A stretch of 5,920 nt of DNA, taken from NCBI GenBank assembly GCA_021848555.1, contig JAJZUN010000198.1, positions 1 to 5,920 on the forward strand, given 5' to 3'. Position numbers and translations under genes: made by a program. The DNA comes from Pseudomonadota bacterium. Lineage in GTDB: Bacteria > Pseudomonadota > Gammaproteobacteria > Burkholderiales > SG8-39. Under the pieces are notes generated by a model. That model did not search any database. It had not been told where the DNA came from and worked only from the letters and a program-made list of their open reading frames with translations. Below, one piece after another: positions 1 to 5,915 of this stretch (position 1 is the stretch's first letter; every line of letters begins with the position of its first letter).

Positions 1-708
1 GGCTTCGCGCCCGGCCTCGACCGCCTTCTTCATCGCCTGCGCCATCAGCACCGGATTTTTCGCCGCCGCCACCGCGGTGTTCATGAGCACGCCGTCACAG
101 CCCAGTTCCATCGCGATCGCGGCATCCGAAGCGGTGCCCACGCCGGCATCGACGATCACCGGCACCTTGGCGTTTTCCAGGATCAGCTGCAGGTTCCAGG
201 GGTTGAGTATGCCCATGCCCGAGCCGATCAGCGAGGCGAGCGGCATCACCGCGACGCAGCCGATTTCTTCCAGCCGCTTGGCCAGGATGGGATCGTCGCT
301 GCAATACACCATCACTTTGAATCCTTCCTTGACCAGGGTCTCCGCGGCCTTGAGCGTTTCCACCATGTTGGGGTACAGGGTCTTCGGATCGCCCAGCACT
401 TCCAGCTTCACCAGTTCGTGCCCGTCGAGGAGTTCGCGCGCCAGGCGCAGCGTGCGCACCGCATCGTCGGCGGAGTAGCAGCCGGCGGTATTGGGCAGAT
501 AGGTGTATTTCGACGGCGGCACCGCGTCGAGCAGCGAAGGCTCGTTCGCGTTCTGGCCGATATTGGTGCGGCGGATGGCCACGGTCACGATCCGGGCCCC
601 GCTCGCCTCGATGGCGCGGCGGGTTTCGTCGAAGTCCTTGTACTTGCCGGTGCCGATGAGCAGGCGCGAGTCGTAGGACTTCCCGGCGATGACTAATGGA
701 TCGTTCAT
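1..708 (-). CDS. thiG: Thiazole synthase ThiG, C-terminus cut by window edge
   Basis: ThiG makes the thiazole phosphate moiety of thiamine in the cytoplasm from 1-deoxy-D-xylulose 5-phosphate, dehydroglycine and sulfur delivered by ThiS thiocarboxylate. The minus frame is open for 236 codons from an ATG at 706-708 to the window edge with no stop. Family-typical segments are LLIGTGKY (16-23), [11 protein letters not shown] (42-52), [20 protein letters not shown] (73-92), LVKLEVLGD (99-107), [16 protein letters not shown] and [12 protein letters not shown]. Lys101 in LVKLEV fits the lysine that forms the Schiff base with the sugar substrate. ThiG is normally about 255-265 residues, so only the last 20-30 are missing. 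A weak GAGAG purine run precedes the ATG. The gene lies 44 bp after thiS and is almost certainly cotranscribed with it. Identity is very secure. Confidence 0.96.
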   Translation of the reverse strand, partial: MNDPLVIAGKSYDSRLLIGTGKYKDFDETRRAIEASGARIVTVAIRRTNIGQNANEPSLLDAVPPSKYTYLPNTAGCYSADDAVRTLRLARELLDGHELVKLEVLGDPKTLYPNMVETLKAAETLVKEGFKVMVYCSDDPILAKRLEEIGCVAVMPLASLIGSGMGILNPWNLQLILENAKVPVIVDAGVGTASDAAIAMELGCDGVLMNTAVAAAKNPVLMAQAMKKAVEAGREA

Positions 709-752
709 GGGTGCTCTCGCTGTTCTACCGCAGGGTTCTGTGGATCCGCAGA

Positions 753-956
753 TCAGCCGCCGCCGACCGCGACCACGATCTCCAACTGGTCGCCGTCGGC
801 CAGCGCCGTCTGCGCGAAGCGGCTGCGCGGAACGATCTCGCCGTTGCGCTCCACCGCGACGCGCTTGCCCGCGAGTTGCAGGCGCTCGAGCAAGGCTGCG
901 ATGTCCGTGTCCGGTTCGAAGCGCCGGGCGGCGCCGTTGACGTTGACTTCAATCAC
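753..956 (-). CDS. thiS: Sulfur carrier protein ThiS (GTG start)
   Basis: ThiS is the small ubiquitin-fold carrier whose C-terminal Gly-Gly is adenylated and thiocarboxylated to hand sulfur to ThiG. The product is 67 residues, a usual family length (about 66), and ends in VAVGGG, carrying the required Gly-Gly terminus. The start IEVNVNG, the middle [13 protein letters not shown] and the ADGDQLEIV segment match the beta-grasp pattern of the family. I chose the GTG at 954-956: it gives the family length, and an AGG lies 8 bases before it. An in-frame ATG at 1035-1037 would add 27 unrelated residues and falls in the -35/-10 spacer of the predicted promoter, so it would not be in that transcript. 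ThiG follows 44 bp downstream, a common thiS-thiG arrangement. Confidence 0.93.
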   Translation of the reverse strand: MIEVNVNGAARRFEPDTDIAALLERLQLAGKRVAVERNGEIVPRSRFAQTALADGDQLEIVVAVGGG

Positions 957-1001
957 TCTGGGGACCTGTATGAACTGGCGGATTCCGCGGCAAACGGGCT
1001 G

Positions 1002-1015
1002 CAGTAATTCTACTG
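1002..1015. repeat. Short perfect dyad at the predicted thiS transcription start
   Basis: CAGTA-N4-TACTG is a 5-bp perfect inverted repeat that directly abuts the predicted -10 hexamer on its downstream side and covers the likely transcription start. It could be an operator half-site pair or chance; I recognise no regulator for it. Confidence 0.3.
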
Positions 1016-1044
1016 ATTTTACGACACTTAGCGCCATCGGTCAT
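1016..1044 (-). promoter_or_regulatory. Predicted sigma70 promoter for thiS-thiG
   Basis: On the minus strand ATGACC (1039-1044, 4 of 6 to TTGACA) and TAAAAT (1016-1021, 5 of 6 to TATAAT) are separated by exactly 17 bp. Transcription would start near 1009 and give a leader of about 50 nt before the thiS GTG. The leader is too short for a TPP riboswitch and I see no THI-box-like sequence in it. The promoter suggests thiS-thiG is transcribed independently of the copper operon upstream. Confidence 0.5.
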
Positions 1045-1053
1045 CATCGAATC

Positions 1054-1072
1054 GCATGCGGCGGCCGCACGC
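1054..1072 (-). terminator. Weak hairpin after the MFS gene, possible operon end
   Basis: Minus-strand GCGTGCGG-CCG-CCGCATGC can fold into an 8-bp stem (one G-T pair) with a 3-nt loop, 10 bp after the MFS stop codon. No T-run follows, so it is not a canonical intrinsic terminator. It is offered because it lies between the end of the copper operon and the thiS promoter. Confidence 0.25.
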
Positions 1073-1082
1073 CGATGTTGCG

Positions 1083-2267
1083 TCAAACCGCAGGTGAGCG
1101 CCTGCTTCGCAGCGCGAGCATCAGCAGCGCGGACGCGGAGAATGCGGCGCCGGCGTAGAAGGTCACCCCCGGTCCCAACCGGTCCCACAGAAAGCCGGCG
1201 AGCACGCTGGCGAAGAGCATGGCGATGCCGCTCGCCAGGTTGAAAAAGCCGAACGCCGTGCCGCGCAGCTGCGCCGGCGCGGTATCGGCGACCATGGCCG
1301 CCAGCAGGCCCTGGGTTGCGCCCAGATGCAAGCCCCATAGCGCCACCCCCAGTGCAACCGCTGCCAGCCCCTGCGCCTCGGCCAGGACCAGGTCGGCGGC
1401 GATGAGCACGACGAGCCCGGCTGCGAGCAGCTTCAGATGGCTCATGCGGTCGGCGAGTTTTCCCAGGGGATAGGCGGAGAGCGCATACACCAGGCTCATC
1501 ACCACCAGCACCAGCGGCGCATAAGCATCGGGCAAACCCTGCTGCTGCGCGCGCAGGATGAGAAACGCCTCGCTGAACCGGGCGAGCGTGAACACGGCGC
1601 CCGCGGCGACCACGAACCAGTAGGCGCCGCTCAATTCGGACAAAGTCTTCCATCGAATCGGCATCGCCGGCTTCGGTTTCCCCGTGTGCCCACCGGGATC
1701 TTCCACGCCGAACACCAGCAGCAGAACCGATATGAAAGCCGGAATCATGGCATACCAGAACACCGCTCTGAAGTCACCCGCCCACGCCAGCATCAGCCCC
1801 ACGCCGAGCAGGGGGCCGAGGAAAGCGCCCACCGTGTCCAGCGATTGGCGCAGGCCGAAGGCCGCGCCGCGCAACTCCGGCGGCGCCAGATCTGCGACCA
1901 GGGCGTCGCGCGGCGCGCCGCGTATGCCCTTGCCGATGCGGTCGATGAAGCGCGCGGCGAGCACCCAGTTCACCGTCAGCGCCAGCGCGAACAGCGGTTT
2001 GGACAGGGCACCCAGGCCGTAGCCGATCACGGCGAGCGCCTTGCGCTTGCCGGTGTAATCGCTGAGCACGCCCGAGAACACCTTGACGATCAGCGCGGTC
2101 GATTCGGCTATGCCTTCGACCACGCCCACGGCGAGGGCCGTGGCGCCCAGGCTCGTGACCATGAACACCGGCAGCAGGCTGTGTATCAGTTCGGACGAAA
2201 TATCCATGAACAGGCTCACGAAGCCGAGCATCCAGATGCCGCGCGGAAGAATGGGCGAATTCCTCAA
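1083..2267 (-). CDS. MFS transporter in the copper operon, antiporter-type motif C
   Basis: This is a 394-residue integral inner-membrane protein of the size and hydrophobic pattern of a 12-TM major facilitator permease, with a hydrophilic central loop near 187-212. Motif A is visible as GVLSDYTGKRK (66-76). A complete motif C, G138-x8-G147-x3-GP(151-152)-x2-G155, lies in the TM5 position; in the MFS this signature is typical of proton-coupled exporters. The two halves still resemble each other: PPELRGAAFG (129-138) and PAQLRGTAFG (331-340). The start codon is TTG at 2265-2267, 12 bp after the csoR stop, with only a weak upstream AGG; an internal ATG 12 codons later lacks a better ribosome site and would remove the first residues of TM1. 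Its place directly after csoR implies copper-controlled expression. The substrate is not readable from the sequence: efflux of a copper complex or of a copper-linked toxic compound is inference. Confidence 0.88.
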   Translation of the reverse strand: MRNSPILPRGIWMLGFVSLFMDISSELIHSLLPVFMVTSLGATALAVGVVEGIAESTALIVKVFSGVLSDYTGKRKALAVIGYGLGALSKPLFALALTVNWVLAARFIDRIGKGIRGAPRDALVADLAPPELRGAAFGLRQSLDTVGAFLGPLLGVGLMLAWAGDFRAVFWYAMIPAFISVLLLVFGVEDPGGHTGKPKPAMPIRWKTLSELSGAYWFVVAAGAVFTLARFSEAFLILRAQQQGLPDAYAPLVLVVMSLVYALSAYPLGKLADRMSHLKLLAAGLVVLIAADLVLAEAQGLAAVALGVALWGLHLGATQGLLAAMVADTAPAQLRGTAFGFFNLASGIAMLFASVLAGFLWDRLGPGVTFYAGAAFSASALLMLALRSRRSPAV

Positions 2268-2279
2268 GAGGCGCCAGAC

Positions 2280-2597
2280 CTAGCGCCCGAAGCGCTTCAC
2301 CACGGTCATGAGTTCGTCTATCGCCGCCTCGCCCTTGCCGGAGCGGATCGCGGAGCGCACGCAGCCTTTGGTATGGTTCTCCAGAAGCTGCAGCGCGAGC
2401 GCGTCCAGCGCGGACTGGATCGCCGAGATCTGCGTCAGCACGTCGACGCAGTAGCGGTCCTCCTCGACCATTTTCGCCACGCCGCGCGTCTGCCCCTCGA
2501 TCCGGTTCAGGCGCTTCAGCAGCGCCGACTTATTCGGCTGCACCACCGGATGGTCCGCGTGGTGCGCGCACTCCTCAGCCTCAGGGCGCGACTTCAA
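2280..2597 (-). CDS. csoR: CsoR-type copper-sensing transcriptional repressor
   Basis: A 105-residue all-helical CsoR/RcnR-family (DUF156) protein. The core [31 protein letters not shown] and NHTKGCV is diagnostic. Cys50, His75 and Cys79 have exactly the spacing of the Cu(I) ligands Cys36/His61/Cys65 of M. tuberculosis CsoR, and Tyr49 and Glu95 match its second-shell Tyr35 and Glu81; this supports Cu(I) rather than Ni/Co or formaldehyde sensing. The apo-tetramer is expected to bind the paired G-tract inverted repeats before copA and let go when Cu(I) binds. The start is TTG at 2595-2597, backed by AGGAAG 6 bases upstream; the gene overlaps copZ by 17 bp, so translational coupling is likely. 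Unusual is an N-terminal tail (about 20 residues) with Cys10, His12, His13 and His16. Regulation is presumably autogenous through the copA promoter. Confidence 0.92.
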   Translation of the reverse strand: MKSRPEAEECAHHADHPVVQPNKSALLKRLNRIEGQTRGVAKMVEEDRYCVDVLTQISAIQSALDALALQLLENHTKGCVRSAIRSGKGEAAIDELMTVVKRFGR

Positions 2598-2790
2598 ATC
2601 CGGCTTCCTCGACGCTGCGCTTCAACTGCGCGACCTGCACCTTGCCCGGGTCGTACTCCACGACCGCGCTGTTCTTTTCCAGGGACACGTCGGCTTTTGC
2701 CACGCCATCGAGCGCCTTCAAAACGTTGCCCACGCTGCGCACGCAGCCGCCGCAGGTCATGCCGGAAATGCCCAGGGTTACGGTTTCCAT
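2581..2790 (-). CDS. copZ: CopZ-like copper chaperone (single HMA domain)
   Basis: A 69-residue cytoplasmic protein made of one heavy-metal-associated domain with a beta-alpha-beta-beta-alpha-beta pattern. The Cu(I) site is GMTCGGC with Cys13 and Cys16 (MxCxxC). No signal peptide or membrane segment is present. Family role: bind Cu(I) and pass it to the N-terminal domains of CopA and possibly to CsoR. It starts at an ATG (2788-2790) with a strong AGGAGA 5 bases upstream, 43 bp after the copA stop, and its 3' end overlaps the csoR start. The position between pump and repressor fits a copper chaperone; a mercury-binding MerP role is unlikely because no signal peptide or mer gene is seen. Confidence 0.92.
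   Translation of the reverse strand: METVTLGISGMTCGGCVRSVGNVLKALDGVAKADVSLEKNSAVVEYDPGKVQVAQLKRSVEEAGFEVAP
2604..2609 (-). promoter_or_regulatory. csoR ribosome binding site inside copZ
   Basis: AGGAAG on the minus strand lies 6 bases before the TTG start of csoR, inside the last codons of copZ. It is the main reason for accepting the TTG rather than the GTG codons about 17 codons further in, which have no purine-rich tract at suitable distance. Confidence 0.6.
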
Positions 2791-2795
2791 ATCGA

Positions 2796-2801
2796 TCTCC
2801 T
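2796..2801 (-). promoter_or_regulatory. copZ ribosome binding site
   Basis: AGGAGA lies 5 bases before the copZ ATG in the 43-bp copA-copZ gap. It is the strongest Shine-Dalgarno match in the operon, suggesting the chaperone is translated more efficiently than copA (no clear site) or csoR and the MFS gene (TTG starts). Confidence 0.7.
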
Positions 2802-2833
2802 ATTGCTCATCAGTTGATTTGACCACCAGAAAT

Positions 2834-4681
2834 CTAGCCGCGGCGCCAGCGCCGCAACAGCAGGGAATTGCTGACCACGGACACCGAAGACAAGGCCATC
2901 GCCGCCCCGGCAATCACCGGGTTCAGCATCCCGGCCGCCGCGAGCGGAATGCCGAGCACGTTGTAAATAAAGGCGAAGAACAGGTTTTGCCGGATTTTCT
3001 TCAGCGTGGCGCGCGACAGGCTGATGGCGTCGACCACCGAAAGCAAGTCGTTGCGCATCAGCGCGATATCCGCCGCTTCGATGGCCACATCGGAGCCGGC
3101 GCCGATGGCGAAGCTGACGTCGGCCGCGGCCAGCGCGGGCGCGTCGTTGACGCCGTCGCCGACCATCCCGACCACCTGCCCCGCGGACTTGAATTCGGCC
3201 ACCGCAGCGGCCTTGTCGCCCGGCAGGACCTGGGCCTTGTAATCGGCGACGCCGGCGGCATCGGCGATCGCCTTCGCCGTCTCCGCATTGTCGCCCGTCA
3301 GCATCACCACCGCTATGCCCATGCCCCGCAATTTCCCGACTGCTTCACGCGAGCTGGCGCGCAGCTTGTCCGCGATCGCAAGATAGCCGAGGACGCGCCC
3401 GCCGCCGCCGACCGCGATCACCGTTTTGCCCTGCTCGACCAGCGGCCGGATCGCCGCCGCGTCTATGCTCAATCCCGATTCCGTGAGATACGCCGGCGCG
3501 CCCAGGAGCAGCGTTTGCTCACCGCCCAGTGCGGGAACGTCGAGCACTCCCTGCACGCCCTTGCCGGTGACGGAATGGAAGTCGCGCATCGGTACTGAAG
3601 CGATGCCCTGCTGTTTCGCATACTCGAGCACCGCGTGCGCCAGCGGATGCGCCGAACCGGATTCGAGGCTGGCCGCCGCCGCGACCAGATCCTGCGACGA
3701 GAATCCGGCCGCGGGAACGACGTCCGTCACCACCGGCCTGCCCTCGGTGAGCGTGCCGGTCTTGTCGACGATCAGCGTGCGTATTTTCTCCGCCTGTTCC
3801 AGCGCCACCGCGTTCTTCACCAGCACACCGACCTGCGCGCCGCGCCCGGTGCCGACCATGATGGCGGTCGGCGTCGCCAGGCCGAGCGCGCAGGGGCAGG
3901 CGATGACCAGCACCGCGACCGCATTCACCAGCGCCGGCGCCAGCTCCCCGCCGATTCCCCACCACAGCGCGAAGGTCAGCGCGCTGATCGCGACCACCAC
4001 CGGCACGAACACGCCCGCCACCTGGTCCGCCAGCCGCTGGATCGGCGCCTTGGTCCCCTGGGCTTCGCGCACCAGGCGGATGATGCCGGCGAGCATGGTC
4101 GCCGCGCCCACGCCTTCGGCCCGGCAGCGCAACAGTCCCTGCTGGTTGAGCGTACCCGCGTACACCTTGTCCCCGCTGCGCTTGCCGACCGGCAGGCTCT
4201 CGCCGGTGAGCATGCTCTCGTCGACGCCGGACTCTCCGCTCGCGACCAGGCCGTCTACGGGTATGCTCTCGCCGGAACGGACCACAAAGATGTCGCCCTT
4301 CTGCATGCTCGCGACCGGCACCTCCTGAAGCGCGCCGTCGCGCTCCACGCGCGCAGTCTTGGGCTGCAGGCGGACGAGCGCCTCGATCGCGGCCGAGGTG
4401 CCCAGCTTGGCACGCGCTTCGAGCAGCTTGCCCATCAGGACCAGGGTGATGATGACCGCGCTCGCCTCGAAGTAGACATGCTGATGCTGCAGCCCGAACA
4501 AGGTGACGACTGCGGAAAGGCCCCAGGCCGTGCTCGTTCCCAGCGCCACCAGCACGTCCATGTTGGAGCCGCCGCCGCGCAGCGCCTTGTAGCCGCCGAC
4601 GTAGAAACGCCGGCCGATCCAGAACTGCACCGGCGTGGCAAGCGCAAGCTGCAGCCAGCGCGGCAGCAGTTCGCTGTGCAA
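2834..4681 (-). CDS. copA: CopA C-terminal part: membrane and catalytic domains
   Basis: This 615-codon open frame carries all catalytic parts of a copper ATPase from TM2 onward. Within it are TGES (159-162, actuator phosphatase loop), the membrane metal site CPC (262-264), phosphorylated Asp306 in DKTGTLTEG, the nucleotide-domain HP pair (345-346, SAHPLAHAV), LTGDN (461-465) and GDGVND (508-513). Tyr573-Asn574 in the next helix and M595-x2-S598-S599 in the last helix complete the CPC/YN/MxxSS set that defines P1B-1, Cu(I)-specific pumps. The nominal start is a TTG at 4679-4681 with no convincing ribosome site and no HMA domains or TM1, so I regard it as the downstream half of a frameshifted copA and not as a free-standing gene. 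If translated alone it would lack TM1 and the regulatory metal-binding domains. Confidence 0.85.
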   Translation of the reverse strand: MHSELLPRWLQLALATPVQFWIGRRFYVGGYKALRGGGSNMDVLVALGTSTAWGLSAVVTLFGLQHQHVYFEASAVIITLVLMGKLLEARAKLGTSAAIEALVRLQPKTARVERDGALQEVPVASMQKGDIFVVRSGESIPVDGLVASGESGVDESMLTGESLPVGKRSGDKVYAGTLNQQGLLRCRAEGVGAATMLAGIIRLVREAQGTKAPIQRLADQVAGVFVPVVVAISALTFALWWGIGGELAPALVNAVAVLVIACPCALGLATPTAIMVGTGRGAQVGVLVKNAVALEQAEKIRTLIVDKTGTLTEGRPVVTDVVPAAGFSSQDLVAAAASLESGSAHPLAHAVLEYAKQQGIASVPMRDFHSVTGKGVQGVLDVPALGGEQTLLLGAPAYLTESGLSIDAAAIRPLVEQGKTVIAVGGGGRVLGYLAIADKLRASSREAVGKLRGMGIAVVMLTGDNAETAKAIADAAGVADYKAQVLPGDKAAAVAEFKSAGQVVGMVGDGVNDAPALAAADVSFAIGAGSDVAIEAADIALMRNDLLSVVDAISLSRATLKKIRQNLFFAFIYNVLGIPLAAAGMLNPVIAGAAMALSSVSVVSNSLLLRRWRRG

Positions 4682-5232
4682 GGAACCAAACTCGAGAACA
4701 TCTGCGCCAGCAACGGCAGGCTGAGCGCGACTGAAATCCAGAACAGCCGCAGCTCCGCCCGGTAGAGCCCGGCACGGCGCGCCTTTTCCTCCGCGGCGTT
4801 CGCCTCGACGCGCTCGCTCGCCTCGTAGCCGGTGTTGCGGATCACCGCGACCAACTGCTCGGGCGTGGCCAGCCCCGGCAGGTAGCGGATGCGGGCGGTC
4901 TCGCTGGCGAAATTGACCGACGCGTTCACAGCCTCGAGTTTGTTCAGCGCCTTTTCGATGCGCGCTGCGCAGGCGACACAGGTCATGCCATAAACCCGGA
5001 ACTCGGCCGTCTGCACCGGCACCGAATAGCCGGCGCGCTTGATCGTCTCGACCACGGCGGCGGGCGAATTCAGGTCAGGTTGCAGCGTCACCTGGGCGGA
5101 TTCCGCGGCAAAGTTTACGTTCGCCACCACGCCGGGCAGCTTGTTCAGGCTTTTTTCGATGCGTGCGGCGCAGGCGGCGCAGGTCATGCCCGCCAAAGGC
5201 AGGTCCAGGCGAATTGCAGGAGGTGTTTGCAT
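4435..5232 (-). CDS. copA: CopA N-terminal part: two HMA domains and first TM helix
   Basis: This frame holds the amino-terminal end of CopA. Two tandem HMA domains carry GMTCAAC (Cys18, Cys21) and GMTCVAC (Cys85, Cys88), which receive Cu(I) from CopZ and regulate the pump. TM1 follows (about 160-181, ending LLAQMFSS). Residues 182-265 are read in the wrong frame after the frameshift: they are Arg/Ser/Cys-rich and do not resemble a P-type ATPase. The ATG at 5230-5232 is the only sensible start because the first HMA strand begins a few residues later; no clear Shine-Dalgarno precedes it. The leader from the predicted promoter is about 30 nt. As read, the product would be a membrane-anchored pair of copper-binding domains with a junk tail. 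Confidence 0.85.
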   Translation of the reverse strand: MQTPPAIRLDLPLAGMTCAACAARIEKSLNKLPGVVANVNFAAESAQVTLQPDLNSPAAVVETIKRAGYSVPVQTAEFRVYGMTCVACAARIEKALNKLEAVNASVNFASETARIRYLPGLATPEQLVAVIRNTGYEASERVEANAAEEKARRAGLYRAELRLFWISVALSLPLLAQMFSSLVPCTANCCRAGCSLRLPRRCSSGSAGVSTSAATRRCAAAAPTWTCWWRWERARPGAFPQSSPCSGCSISMSTSRRARSSSPWS

Positions 5233-5268
5233 GCGTGCGGCCGCCGAACAGGATCAGGTAGTGGCCGC

Positions 5269-5297
5269 ATAATATACCCTATATGGGTATTTGTCAA
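5269..5297 (-). promoter_or_regulatory. copA operon promoter (near-consensus sigma70)
   Basis: On the minus strand a perfect TTGACA (5292-5297) and TATTAT (5269-5274, 5 of 6) are separated by 17 bp. Transcription would start near 5262, leaving about 30 nt before the copA ATG. A promoter this strong needs tight repression, which fits the two operator-like repeats overlapping and flanking it. Confidence 0.85.
5274..5290. promoter_or_regulatory. Proximal CsoR operator in the -35/-10 spacer
   Basis: A perfect inverted repeat ATACCC-N5-GGGTAT fills the spacer and touches the -10 hexamer. AT-flanked G-tract dyads of this kind are the known operators of CsoR/RcnR-family tetramers, and csoR lies in the same operon. 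Bound repressor would block RNA polymerase directly. Confidence 0.8.
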
Positions 5298-5314
5298 ATA
5301 CCCCTAACGGGTAT
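5298..5314. promoter_or_regulatory. Distal CsoR operator abutting the -35 box
   Basis: A second perfect ATACCC-N5-GGGTAT, with a different 5-bp centre but identical arms, starts at the base next to TTGACA on its upstream side. Its centre is 24 bp from that of the proximal copy, a little over two helical turns, so two sets of CsoR could sit side by side and bury the -35 hexamer. Confidence 0.78.
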
Positions 5315-5326
5315 GGCCCCGGGGCC
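5315..5326. repeat. GC palindrome between DUF3124 gene and copper promoter
   Basis: GGCCCCGGGGCC is a perfect 12-bp palindrome next to the distal operator, 14 bp after the DUF3124 stop codon. It could fold with a 4-nt loop in RNA, and neighbouring CCCGG/CCGGG offers an alternative stem, but no T-run follows. It may act as a weak transcript end for the DUF3124 gene or be composition only. Confidence 0.3.
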
Positions 5327-5340
5327 GAGCCGGGCCGCGC

Positions 5341-5820
5341 TCAGTCGACAGGGATCGCCTGCGCCGAAGTCGTGAACGCGATCGACCTTCCCACGGGGAG
5401 ATTGGCGTGGAAACCTTCCACGACCGGATGGCTCGCGGGCTTGTCCGCTTTCCAGACGATCACGAAATTCGCACCCGAACCGCCGGTGTCATCGCTGCGC
5501 GGGACGAAGATCTCGTAAGTCGCCATCGGACCCAGGGTCTTCGGCGACGGCAGGTACTGGCGCAGCTTCTTGCCGTCGGTGTCGAAATATTGGGCGGAAG
5601 TGACCTGAATGGCCTTTTCCGGATCGGTGTTGCGTATGCTCACCGAGACCGAAACGAGCGTCTTCATCGGCTGTCCCGCGCGATCCGTTTCGCCATGCCA
5701 TATGTGCGAGTAGACCGGCAGATACAGGGTTTGACCCAGCGATCGTCCCGGCGGCGTCTGGCCGAGGGCAAGACTGCTGCAAAGCGCGAACAGGATCGCC
5801 GAAAACGTCGCGAACTTCAT
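5341..5820 (-). CDS. Exported DUF3124 protein of unknown function
   Basis: A 159-residue protein whose first 20 residues (MKFATFSAILFALCSSLALG) look like a Sec signal peptide, probably cut after ALG; Cys14 is not in a good lipobox, so a soluble periplasmic protein is expected. The mature part has LYLPVYSHIWHGE, SVSIRNTDPEKAIQV, YFDTDGKKLRQYLP, LGPMATYEIFVPRSD and GGSGANFVIVWKA, the pattern I recognise as DUF3124. The function of that family is unknown to me. No MxCxxC or Met-rich copper motif is visible. The ATG at 5818-5820 is preferred because it begins the signal peptide and follows GAGG by 8 bases; an ATG 26 codons further upstream lies above the predicted promoter. The gene is codirectional with the copper operon, with about 110 bp to the copA start, but has its own promoter, so a copper role is only a possibility. 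Confidence 0.85.
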   Translation of the reverse strand: MKFATFSAILFALCSSLALGQTPPGRSLGQTLYLPVYSHIWHGETDRAGQPMKTLVSVSVSIRNTDPEKAIQVTSAQYFDTDGKKLRQYLPSPKTLGPMATYEIFVPRSDDTGGSGANFVIVWKADKPASHPVVEGFHANLPVGRSIAFTTSAQAIPVD

Positions 5821-5855
5821 GGTGTCAGCCTCGTCCGAACAGGAAATGTCCAGAC

Positions 5856-5884
5856 AATATATTGGCGAACGCGCGGCATGGCAA
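5856..5884 (-). promoter_or_regulatory. Predicted sigma70 promoter of the DUF3124 gene
   Basis: TTGCCA (5879-5884, 5 of 6) and TATATT (5856-5861, 5 of 6) on the minus strand are separated by 17 bp. Transcription would start near 5849, giving a leader of about 29 nt with a GAGG ribosome site. No ATACCC/GGGTAT repeat is present here, so CsoR control is not indicated. Confidence 0.6.
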
Positions 5885-5900
5885 CCCAAGATAGGCAAGT

Positions 5901-5915
5901 GCCGGATACGCCGGC
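5901..5915. repeat. Small GC-rich hairpin at right edge
   Basis: GCCGG-N5-CCGGC is a 5-bp inverted repeat upstream of the DUF3124 promoter. It may be the tail of a terminator for a gene beyond the window, but no T-run is seen and the context is cut off. Confidence 0.2.

Larger units (their letters stand above)
2834..5232 (-). pseudogene. copA: Cu(I) P1B-type ATPase copA, split by a one-base frameshift
   Basis: Taken together the two overlapping frames encode one complete CopA, about 799 residues if repaired, close to the usual size of a two-HMA copper ATPase. It would export Cu(I) from cytoplasm to periplasm with ATP hydrolysis. The break is in a narrow interval, 4681-4698, where the minus strand reads TTC TCG AGT TTG GTT CCT. 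Adding one base in the TTT (4688-4690) or GG (4686-4687) run restores S-S-(F/L)-G-S-L-H-S-E and joins TM1 to TM2. All other parts are intact, with no additional stop, and every catalytic motif is kept. That pattern suits either a very recent mutation or a one-base sequencing/assembly error in a short homopolymer better than an old pseudogene. The promoter and downstream operon are also intact. Confidence 0.85.

Noticed and set aside
957..1037. ATG start for thiS at 1035-1037
   Set aside because: It would add 27 residues unlike the family and lies in the spacer of the predicted promoter; the GTG at 954-956 gives the normal ThiS length.
1437..2822. Long plus-strand open frame (461 codons) opposite the MFS, csoR and copZ genes
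   Set aside because: Its product is low-complexity, rich in Arg/His/Gln/Ala, and resembles no protein; it is the antisense shadow of well-supported minus-strand genes in GC-rich DNA.
4681..4760. Programmed -1 frameshifting in copA, by analogy with the E. coli copA(Z) product
   Set aside because: No X-XXY-YYZ slippery heptamer occurs in the zero frame here, the site is between TM1 and TM2 rather than after an HMA domain, and the upstream frame ends in 84 unrelated residues. A simple one-base indel explains it better.
3519..4775. Minus-strand 418-codon frame overlapping copA
   Set aside because: It is an Arg/Gly/Ala-rich out-of-frame reading of the copA catalytic region; the true copA frame carries every P-type ATPase motif there.
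5233..5246. A 14-base sequence GCGTGCGGCCGCCG shared with the opposite strand at 1059-1072
   Set aside because: One short GC-rich match in a GC-rich window, in unrelated contexts and with no further extension; likely chance, not a mobile or attachment repeat.
5821..5898. Upstream ATG for the DUF3124 gene at 5896-5898
   Set aside because: It would put 26 residues before the signal peptide and lies upstream of the predicted -35 box; the ATG at 5818-5820 has a proper GAGG site.
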